Shown: positions 49,801 to 61,800 of the stretch, one piece after another | Layout of the letters: each line of letters opens with the position of its first letter | How positions within the stretch are numbered: position 1 is the stretch's first letter | Program-made: the position numbers and the translations under genes | The notes under the pieces: model-generated | Databases searched by the model: none | Told to the model about the DNA's origin: nothing | The model's input: only the letters and a program-made list of their open reading frames with translations | Origin: Emydura subglobosa | Lineage: Eukaryota > Chordata > Testudines > Chelidae | Assembly (NCBI GenBank): GCA_007922225.1 | Contig: ML680053.1 | Span: 21,202,379-21,266,378, forward strand | Length of the DNA: 64,000 nucleotides | Direction: 5' to 3'

Positions 49801-52800
49801 TGGAGGAAAGAGAGGTGGGCAGGCTGTGTACACACATGCATGAACATGGCTGTAGGGTCTGTCCTGACATGGATCCCAGATCGAAGGCTATGATGATGAA
49901 TATAGACAGCTTGTGTCTCTGTGCTTGCTTTGTGCTTCCTCTGGCTCCAGTACCTCTCCCTGGTTTCACACCCCTCACAGTGGAGCCACGTAGGCCTTGT
50001 GCAGCTGGCCTCTGTTCCATGGAACTTCCTTTAAGAGGGAACCCCAGATCAGAGAGGCAAGGGCAGCAAGCTATTATGTCTGGGAACTGTATTAACTTTC
50101 TTTGGAGAATCTACATAGCCTGATGGGGATTTCCAATAGTTGGCTCTTTTCTCCATGCAGATTTCTACACTTATAGAGCACCTTGTGCAGGGCCCAGGAA
50201 GAAGGGGACACTGTTGCAGAAGTGGTTAATTCCCCATCCTTTCTATGGGGGAGCGTGAGAGCCATACATGGTGGGTCCCTTCTGGCCACATATCTCTAGT
50301 GTACCATTGTGCTCATTTCCTTAAGTCAGTTGTCTAATAACATCTATAACAGAAGTGATGCCTGTGCATCAGAACTGATAAACAGTAACTAGGTTTGGTG
50401 TAAGAGAGGTAAATATTTAAAAAACACATGATTGTAAATGGGTCACCTGTTCTAGAATTGAATGGATCAAATTTTCCACCAATTTTAAAAGTATAAAAGT
50501 GGCTCCTAATAGCAATAAGTCTGACATATTTACCTACACCATAACTTATTTATTCTACTTCTAGAAATTTGTTTATAGTTATGTTGTTATAAATTATTAT
50601 AAATTCCAATTTACAGAATGACTACGTGATAGAAACAAGTCTGGTTGGCACGGTGATGAATGGGTTGTCTCATCTACGTGGGTGCACTGATCGTGAACAA
50701 TTTGTCATTAGCCTAATGCGGGGTCTGGGTGGAAATCTCAACATGAAATCACGACTAGAATTTACAAAAGAGGTAATAATCTTTCTATCTTATCTCAAAC
50801 TACTAGATGAATAAAATGGAATTTTGATTTTGCTATGGTTTAAGAGTATAAAAGTTCAATAAGAGTTAATCCCTGCCTCAATGAGTTTATAATCTACCTC
50901 CTTCCATCCAATCTCAAATTAGATCAGCTATAGAAAGGCAGATTTGTGTGTAATTGGTAGACAGATGGTAGTCAAATCCATGAGAATTATTAAGATCACT
51001 TATAGATAAGGTGCAGAGAGAGAAGGGGATAAAGGATGGAGCCCTGTTGGAAGCCCATAGAAAGGGGCAGAAGGGAAGAGGAGGAGAATCCATCCAGTGA
51101 GACTTTGAAGGTGCCATCACTGAGATAGGAAGAGAACTGTGAGAGGATGAGATTGCAAAACCAAAGAGTTACAGGATTTCAAGAAGTAAGGAGCGATCAA
51201 GGGTATTGAATGCCACTGAGAGGTAAAGGAGGATGAGTAAGGAGCACAGGTTCTGAAATTTAGCCACTGATGCACGAGTAACTTAATTCACGTGAATTGT
51301 CCCATTGATGTTAATTAGACTATTCATATTAGTAGTAAAGTTTATCATGTGTTTAAGTGTTTTCAGTTGCTTTTAAATTTGCCAAACTTCACCTGTTCAT
51401 GCTGTAATTTTCAGTACCGGGTGTATGCCTCAGGCTAATTTCTTTTGGGAAAGTTTCAGCAAAAACAATTTAGTCATTTCTGAGGATGAGATTAGATGTC
51501 CTTTTCCATGTTAAAAACATTCTTAAAATTGTTTTGTTCAGGTCTAATACTGCTCAGCTCTACTACTTTCATGACTTAAAACTTGTTAGGAGTGTGTCTT
51601 TTGTCATCCCCATGAAAATTTGCCCATATATGGCCGAGCTATTTGCCTCGGTTCTCACGTATTCAGTAGAGACTTGTTGGAATTTGGGAGATATATTCTC
51701 TGAAGATTCTGTACGTACTAGGCATGCTGCAGCCCAGTGTGATGTTGAGCAGGACTTTCCCTTAATAAACCATAATTTCCCTTTTAGGACAGCATAGTTT
51801 GTGCAGCCACACTTTTATAGCCCAGGGGACATGAAGTGATCTAAGACTGTATAAATTCTAAGTAAATCCTCTTACACAGAGATATACTCTCATTCATATC
51901 TTAAAAGTTTTAGAAATGAAATGATGACTGTGAGCAGTAGTTGTTCCTACCAGACCACAAAATAGGAAAAAGAAAAACTTATTTAAAAAGAAAAAACGAT
52001 TAACTCTAGGCAGCCTTAATTCTGGAATTTCCTAACTTTTAACTTTTGTTCAAAGTTGATCACTAATTGTGTTTGCCTCATTTTCTCTGTACTCTGTGTG
52101 AGAAGCCTGTGGCCACATTTGTAGGAATGCTGAGTGCTCATGACTGCAACTGAAGTCAATGAGAGCTGTGCTTTGAAAATATAAAGTACTAAGTAGTTTG
52201 TAAAATGAGGCCCTCAGTGTTTCAAGGAAATGAATGAGGAAATTTATCCCATAAGGTCTGGGCCCATGCATTGAATGAAAAGTAAATATTGGATAACTAC
52301 CCATTTAGTTACTCACTACCCATTGTATACACACAACGGGATTGAATCTAAGTTGCATCGGCAACCTTAATTTTTGCGTTTCCTAATTTTTGAGTGCTTG
52401 GCTTTACAAATTTAACATTCTTTTAACATAGTTTTTGGATGTACTTGTATTTATAGTTATGCATTGTTTTTAGGAATGCAAATTTTTGATGGCTTAATTG
52501 TTATTCTTTTAAAATTTTTGTAAAGATTTTTAATTGGGCACGAGAATCTCCACCAGATCCCAGGAAGCCACTGGACACGTATTATGACCCTAACTCTGGA
52601 CGTTTAATGTCATATCAGCTGCAAAAACCTGTAAATTTGACTGCTGATGACTTCAGTAATCTCCACACACTTCCTGTCATTCAAACCCCTGACATGCAGA
52701 GAGGTTTAGATTACTTCAGACCATGGCTAGACTTTGACAATAAGCAGCCATTTCTTCTTGTTGGGCCTGAAGGATGTGGAAAAGGGTAAGTTTTTTTTTC

Positions 52801-55800
52801 ATTTTTTGCTTTTGTTTTTTGTTTTAGCTATTTTAATTTAACGTTTCTGAGTTTGTGACAAAATTTTGGAAAATTTTTGTACATCAAAGCATTTCTGCTC
52901 CATTGATAGAGAAAGTTGTTTCTTTAGATGAAATAGTAATAGAATCATTGGAAATGTTCTTTGGCAAATCTGTCACTAGAAAATTAGTAACATGGGCCTC
53001 AGTCTGTGTGTGTGTATTTGTCCAGCGCCTGTCACAATGGGAGCCTGATCCTACGTGGAGGCTATGGTGCTAATGCAGTTCAAATAATAAATTACACATA
53101 ATTGTGGTGGGCAGGGACCCTTTTAGTCCCTGCCAGACCATTGTTTGAGTTACTTCCTTCTCTGGCCCTAACAGAGTGCTTCCTCTGCTCAGGGTGTACA
53201 AGAGTGTGTATGTGTGTCACTCCCTCCCTCCCTCCCTCACACACTCAAAATAAGAGTTCCTTTTTCCCGCTCTCTCTTTTGCTCCTTGGGACTAACAAAA
53301 CTTTATTACTCCTGTTTGTGGATCTCTTTCAGCTCGGTACAGGTGCTCTTTCTCAAGTACAAAGTGTGGATATTGCTTGACCTGCTAAGGCACCATTACT
53401 TCCCCATTTATAGAGGCCAGCTTGTCATATGCATTATTTAGTGTAGGATCAGTTTTCCGTGCCTTCACAAAATTCCCACCCTATAGGAGCGCTTCCACAT
53501 CTAGACCGATAACCTCTTCTTACCCTTCAGAGGCTGATGATTGTTTTGCTCATGATGTTCCCTCCTCAGTGTCTTCCAATTCCCCAAGGTTTACTAGGCT
53601 TTAGGGCTCATTCTGCAATGATAGATCCGGATCCATGTTTGCTGGGTGGGCCTGTTCATTAGCCACTTGCCAAAAATATGGCCAGTTCCGGCCTCCAATT
53701 ATGCAATAGTCCAATTTCTCAACCAGCGGTTCAGCTGTCACCTTGGACTGTGTCCCCACAGTGAACTGTAAATGTTAGCTGGGGTAGGTTTTCACATTGC
53801 CATGTATACACTGTAGATCAGATCAACCTTTTGATGGTGTCATCATCTCCTGTGAAGGAAGCTTGGACCACCATCTGGTTATAGCCACAGTCCAAGTCCT
53901 TGCACTCTTTTCCCTTGGACCAGCACCTTGGGAAGTGCTGTTTTCCATGCATGGGTGTCTGCAGTCCAGCTGTGGGCATACTTGCATTCCTTAAGAGGGC
54001 ATTCTTTCTTTTATGTGTTCTGTGTGCCCACAGGAGCAGCAAGTCACTGGGCTGGCGCTGATGATATCTTTCCTAGCTGAGGATGAACTCAGCCATGGAG
54101 TAGTGGCGGGCCCGTGTTCTGCAGGTTCAATTTCAGTTGTTTGAGAGGCTTGGTAGTCCCACTGGCAGTGGCGTAGCTGAACCTGACCTCTTGTCCCCCC
54201 TGGGCTTCCCATGGTCTATTGGCTGGTCTTATTGTTCTGGAGGATATCCCGAAGGGTGGGCCCCTCTGAGTGGGTGTTACCAGTTTGAAGTTGCCCTCCC
54301 AAGTCTGTCTTGCATGGGGTCGAGGCTCTGGGAAATTCCATCTCTAATAATTCTTTCGCCTTTAGAAAGCTGTCCATTAACCTCACTGCATCTGACAAGG
54401 TCCCAGGGCAGTGCTGTAATACCCACTCTCTGCCTTTTGCAATATCCTAACAAATTGTTTGGTCACAACTGACTCTGCAACCCCTGGACCATTCTTGTGG
54501 GTGGAGTCACTTCTAATAGTGTTCCTTCAAATCCTGGGCTACTACCGGGGGTCCAGCTCTCTTGGGATATGTTTCTTATCTAAAAAATGTACGTGAGTTG
54601 CCTCACCAATGTCCAAATTGTCCAAGATGGCTGACTTGACTTGTTTATAGTTCTTAAACTTCTCCAAGTCTAGGTCTCCAAGTCTATGGTAGGTCATCTG
54701 TACCAGACCCATCAAGTATGGAGCCAAAATCAAAGTCCCCTATACCAGGAGGTTTGTACTATGCTCTCAAAAGTAATTAAAAATGCCTAAATGTATTGTC
54801 TGGACCCATCTTGGTTACCTTCATGGGTATTGGTCGTGGACCCACTTTAATAGAATGGTGCCCTGCATGGGACTTGTGGGGAGTGTAAGGTCAGCACTAT
54901 CTGTTGTATCATCTTCTTATGGAACTTCTGCTGGTGGATCATCAACTCCCTCAGCAGCTGTTGCTGCATTGTTTGAATTTGCTAGTGGGTGCAACTGCTG
55001 CAGCACTTTTCTTGTGCTGCTGGAATTGCTGTTGCTGAGTACTTGCTGCTATTGCATTTCAGCTAGCCATTTACACCGCTACTCGGATTCCAGAAGAATA
55101 TAAGAATGGCCACACTGGGTAAGACCAATGGTTCACCATGCCCACTGTCCTGTCTCTGCCAGTGCCAGATGCATCAGAGGGAATGAACAGAACAGGGCAA
55201 TGTTGAGTGATCCATCTCCTGTCATCTAGTCCCATCTTTTGGCAGTTGGAGATTTAAGGATGCCCGGAGCACAGGGTTGCATCTCTGGCCATCTTGAGTA
55301 ATAGCCATTGGTGGACCTATCCTCCATAAACTTCACAGACAAGGTCAGCTCCCAGACTACTGCACTGGGCAGCACAGAATGGGAAGGAGGCGAACATCCC
55401 TCAGTGCTGAAGGAACAGGTCCAAGACTATTTAGAAAGATTGGACATACACAAGTCCATGGGGTCAGATGCAATGCACCCAAGGGTGCTGAGGGAGTTGG
55501 CTGATGTGATTTCAGAGCCATTGGCTCTTATCTTTGAAAGCTCGTGGCAATTGGGAGAGGTCCTGATGACTGGAAAAAAGCAAATATAGTGCCCATCTTC
55601 AAGAAAGGAAGGAAAGAGGATCCAGGGAACTACAGACTGGTCAGTCTCACCTCAATCCCTGGAAAAATCATGGAGCAGGTCCTCAAGGAATCCATTTTAA
55701 GGCACTTGGAAGAGAGGAAGATGATCAGGAACAGTCAACATGGATTCACCAAGGAAAAGTCATGTTTGACCAACCTGATTGCTTTCTATGAAGAGGTGAC

Positions 55801-58800
55801 TAGCTCTGCGGATGTGGGGAAAGCGGTGGACATAATATACTTTGACTTTAGCAAAGCTTTGGATACAGTCTCTCACAGTATTCTTATCAGCAAGTTAAAG
55901 AAGTATGGGTTGGATGAATGGACTATAAAATGGATAGAGAACTGGCTAGAGCATAGAGCTCAACAAGTAGTGATCAATGGCTCCATGTCTAGCCGGCAGC
56001 CAGTCACAAGCGGAGTGCCCCAGGGGTCGGTCCTGGAGCCGGTTTTGTTCAACATCTTTATTAATGATCTGGAGGATGGGGTAGATTGCACCCTCAGCAA
56101 GTTTGCAGATGACACTAAGCTAGGGGAAGTGGTAGATACCCTGGAAGGTAGGGATAGGATACAAAAGGACCTAAACAAACTAGAGGATTAGGCCAAAAGA
56201 AATCTGATGAGGTTTAGTAAGGACAAGTGCAGAGTCCTGCACTTAGGACGGAAGAATCCCATGCACAGCTACAGACTAGGGACCGACGAGCTAGGCAGCA
56301 GTTCTGCAGAAAAGGACCTGGGGGTAACAGTGGATAAGAAGCTGGATATGAGTCAGCAGTGTGCCCTGGTTGCCGAGAAGGCTAATAGCATATTGGGCTG
56401 CATTAGTAGGAGCATTGCCAGCAGATCTCGGGAAGTGATTATTCCCCTCTATTCAGCATTGGTGAGGCCGCATTTGGAGTATTGTGTCCAGTTTTGGGCC
56501 CCCCCCACTACAAAAAGAATGTGGAGAAGTTGGAGAGAGTCCAGCAGATGTCAACAAAAATGATTAGGGGGCTGGAGCACAAGACTTATGAGGAGAGACT
56601 GAGGGAACTAGGCTTTTTTAGTCTACAGAAGAGAAGAATGAGGGGGGATTTGATAGCAGCCTTTAACTACCTGAAAGGGGGTTCCAGGAAGGATGGAGCT
56701 AGGCTGTTCTCAGTGGTGGCAGATGACAGAAGAAGGAGCAACGGTCTAAAGTTGCAATGGGGGAGGTCTAGGTTGGACATTAGGAAAAAGTTTTTCTCTA
56801 GGAGTGTGGTGAAGCAGTGGGATGGGTTACCTAGGGAGGTGGCAGAATCTCCATCTTTAGAGGTTTTGAAGCTGTGGCTTGACAAAACCCTCGCTGGGAT
56901 TATTTAGCTGAGGTTAGTCCTGCTCTGAGCAGGGGGTTGGACTAGATGACCTCTTGAGATCCCTTCCAACTCTATGATTCTATGATTCTATAAACTTACC
57001 TAATTCTTTTTTTAACCCAGTTATACTTTTGAACTTCACAGCATCTTGTGATAATGGCTGTGTGTTGTATGAAGAAGTGCCACCTTTTGTCTGTTTAAAA
57101 TCTGCTGCCTATTAATTTCACAAGGTGACCCCTAGTTTTTGTGTTATGTGAATATGTAAATAATAATTCCCTATTCACATTCTTTGCACCATTTATGATT
57201 TTATAGACCTGCTTCATATCCCCTCCTTAGTCATCTTTTTTCTAAGATGAACAGTCCAGTCTTCTTAATTTCTCCTCATATGGAAGCTGTTCCATATCCC
57301 TAATCTTTTTCATTATTGTTCTCTGCACCATTTCCAATTCTAATATATCTTTTTTGAGATGAGGCAACCACACCTCCATGCAATATTCAAGTTGTAGGCA
57401 TACCATGGATTTATATAGTGGCATTATGATATTTTCTGTCTTATTATTGATCCCTTTCTAATGGTTCCTAACATTCTATTAGATTTTTTGACTGTTACTG
57501 AACATTGAGTAGAAGTTTTCTGAGAACTCTGCACAATGACTCAAAGATCTCTTTCTTGATGGTAACAACTAATTTAGACCCCATTATTTTGTATGTTTAG
57601 TTGGGATTATGTTTTCCAATGTGCATTACTTTGCACTTCAATGGGATTCTCTTTGAGACCTTTTCCACTCGGCTTATCCAGAATACCTTGTCCAGTTCTG
57701 GGAGAACACTTTATTCAGTTTTCAGGGATCCAAAATACTCAGTTTGGCTCTGGATTTTGTCACTCAGGTTCTTTTATTTGGCATACAGCAAAACTACTCT
57801 GAGTTGATGAGACTCAAGCATAGGGGATAGGTATGGGATTTACCACACATCCAAAGTTACACAGACAACTTCTTCCTTTATATAAATTTACACATTTACA
57901 TTTCATTTGCTATGCAGTAAATCACACGTTTTTGGATTGGCTGAGTTACTCTGCAGTATCCCATCCGTGCTCTGTCCATATGCTGTTCACATGGAACCTG
58001 ATTTTTACCTCTGTAACCCTCTATCTCTTGGCTCGCCTTTGTTGTTTTTATTGTCTTGATCAGGATTAGAGTCCATCCTTAAACCCTCCTTTTGGGTAGT
58101 ATCCAATCTGTACGTGGTCCAGGCAGTTTCCGGGGCAGCTGGATCAGTAATTATCTCCCTCTTGGCTGATCTTTGTTTGTAATCAGCTGTCTCGGAGGAA
58201 CAACAGTCTTTCCCAGTTACCACTGGTTTCTTCTCAATAATCTAATGCTATTTCCACTGTTGAAAATTCAGTCATAAATATGATTCCTAAAAGAAAAAGA
58301 TATTCAGCATTCTTTTTTCTTTTTTTATCCTCATGTGCATAGGCTCTGACTTACAATGTATACTGGATGAATGGATCGCTGAGTTTTTGCAGAGCCCTGT
58401 TGATTTCCATTGCCCATGTGTTGTAAATAGTAGGTTTAGGGCCATATTTCATTGCTCACCAACCAGCTGTTTCCTACACAGATCTGTATAAAGTACTTTT
58501 CCAGAACTTTATAAATGTGAAGTGATACAATTTGATTTTATAATCGAGACTATTTAGTTCAGCAAAACTGTACATTATATGCAATATATTAAGGATGTGC
58601 TGGCAGTTTTGAAGTTTTTTAAATTGGTTATGAAAATTATATAAAATATATATTTATATCTTTTATTTTGTTAGAATGTTGCTTCGTTATGCCTTTTCTC
58701 AACTACGATCCACTCAGATTGCTACAGTTCACTGCAGTGCACAAACTACATCTCGACATCTTCTGCAAAAATTAAATCAGACTTGCATGGTAATTAGTAC

Positions 58801-61800
58801 AAATACTGGGCGAGTATACAGACCAAAAGACTGTGAAAGGCTGGTTTTATACTTAAAGGAGATCAACCTGCCTAAGCCTGATAAATGGGGAACCAGCACT
58901 CTAGTGGCTTTCCTGCAACAGGTGAATGTATATGACTTTGATAATAATTATCTTTATTGTTATAGACTAGAAATAATTTATTATGATTCAATAAATACAT
59001 ATGAGACCTATTTCCAATGATCTGATATATAGGCAAAGCATTTTGAATTGAACAACCTGCAATGTGCTGGTGATCTTAATAGTTAACATCCTACATGTTT
59101 ATTATAATTATGTTTAAGTGCAGTGTGGTAGCATGTACAGATGCCAACTAGAGATCAAGATCTCATTTTGTGCTAGGCACTGTACACATATATAATCAAA
59201 AGACAGCCCCTGTCCCCAAAAGCTTACAATTGAAGTAGTTGTTACCAAATAAGTTTATATAATTACATAATTCTCTCCTCATAGATTGGAAATTAAAATG
59301 TAATGCTTACAGTATTTTAGAAATAACTTGTTCCTCATTTTTACATCCTGTCCATCATGCACTCTTTCTTCTCCTCCTCCAAATTCCTTCTTAAAACCCA
59401 CTTCTTCACCCCATGCCCAACTCTTTTGTGTTGTATGTTGATTTTTAACAATGGGTTTACTACATTCTCCATTTTATTGATATATTTTTCACTTTGGTTT
59501 AATTTTTGTCTTAAATTGCAAACTATCTGGGGCCAAGACTGTGGGCTAAGGACTGCTCTAAGTTACTTCAGCTGCTGTGGTTTCTAAGGGACCATTTAGG
59601 AGCTGAGAATTGGCAGAGTGAAGCTCCATTATGCCCTCTTCTGTGTCTGACATGCCCTTTACCCTGGGTGAGGTGAGGGAGGTTAGAGAAGGAGCCAGCT
59701 CTTTTGGCTTTTCTTTAGCTGAGTGCTACTCCCTTTCAGGAGGAATTGTCAGTTGTCCAGTTGCAACTGGATTCCAGCTCCTTTGTGCTGCTGGGTCATA
59801 GAGGAGAATCTGGCCTCATTTGTGATTTTATATTTTATAACGTGCCATATACATTTTTGTTTATAGTGCTGCATAGCTGCTTAAAAATAATAATATTAGA
59901 TACTATTGAGAAAAATGTTATTGATGGGTACATTGTTGACATTTAACAAATAATAATAATCATAGACTCATCATTAATCTATTGTTTTATTAGGCACCTT
60001 GCTAGTTTTTAATTTAATTTTACTAAAATATTTGTTTTATTATATCAAAGATATTGACGTACCAGGGATTTTATGATGAAAATCTTGAATGGGTTGGATT
60101 AGAAAATATCCAAATTGTGGCATCCATGTCTGCTGGAGGAAGATTAGGAAGGCATAAACTTACATCCAGATTTACTTCTGTTGTTCGTCTTTGTGCAATT
60201 GAGTAAGTGCCTGCAAGAAGCTACTTGAGTCTTAGATCTCAGATTCAGTTTGTAGGGCTGCTTGCCTCTGTCTGTCCCTGCTGAGGTGAGACTTCTGAAA
60301 ACATGGAATGTGATTGTCTGGCAAGTCAAGTCCCTGGTCTTTCCTAATAATGTAGAATCTTCAGATATAGTATCATTGTTGCTGCCTCTCAATGTTTGAA
60401 ACTAGTTAAAGAGCAATACGTAATTACTTTAATGCACCTTGTTGTGCCTAAGTATCTGAAATAAGTTTTCAAGTAGGATTACTTTGCTTCCAGTAGGTTA
60501 CAGCGTTACAGCTTTATTTTAAAGTGCTGTTTTGATAGTGGATTAAATACATTGTGAGGAAGGGTTTATAAATTGGAACAAATCTAAAGACACACATGGA
60601 AAGTGTCTGAGGGTTGCATCTTCAGATAAAACCAAAATGCATTTAAGTTACTGCTGGACTAAGGCTTTGTTTATTGAAGCTTCAGAATAATTATAGATAT
60701 AAATCTACACCCCTTTTTGGTATGAAAATTAAGAATGTTGATACATCACAATTTCCTTGGACTCTTCTTTTTTTTGTCTAGCTATCCAGAGAGAGACCAA
60801 CTGCAAACAATTTATGGTGCATATTTAGAGCCTGTGCTTCATAAAAACCTAAAGAATCACTCTGTTTGGGGTTCCTTACCAAAAATACATCAGTTGGCAG
60901 GATCTATGGTCCAAGTATATGAACAGGTATGGTGCTTTGATTTCTTTTTTTGGAAATGGAGGTGAAAAATTGAGAAGCAGCCATGTCTTTAATCTCTGGA
61001 TTTTGACCATAACAATAGATGATATAATGTTTCACCAGCATTAAAATCTAAATGCAAGTAATTTTTTTATATTGATCTGAGAATAAAAGTGAAGAGTACC
61101 TGCATATGGTTATGGACATGAAAGGAAGGTTCAGTGGTTAGGGCACTAACCTAGGATTTGAGAGGCTTGGGTTCAGTTCCTTGCTGCACCACAGACTTAA
61201 TGTGTGACCTTGGACAAGCCACTCATAGACTTTAAGGCCAGAAGGGACAATCATGATCATCTAGTCTGACCCCTTGCACATTGCAGGCCACAGAACCTCA
61301 TCCACCCACTGCTGTAATAGACTCATAACCTCTGGTTGAGTTACTGAAGTCCTCAGATCATGATTTAAAGACTTCAAGTTACAGAGAATCCATCATTTAC
61401 ATTAGTAAATTAGTAAATGGTGGATTCGGCCTCTATGTGCCTCCATACCCTATCTGTAAAATGAGGATAACTTTACTTCACACTAAAGACTGTGAGTTGC
61501 TCAGATACTATGATTTTGTATGACGATGGGGGGCCATACACATTTAGGACAAGTATTCAAAATATTGTACATATAAAACATGACATTTAAGCATGCAAAT
61601 ACATTTTTAATTTTCCACTCAAAATTTTAGCCAACCAAGCACATAATCACTTTAAGCATTTAAACATCATCTCACTGGAGTTAGTAGGACTAATTACATG
61701 CATTGGGACCCAAGTGCTTAACACACATAGAGGTAGAGTTATCACATTCTATAAGAATAGGTGGAACATGGCACAGCCTCCAATTAGTCACATAATTCAA

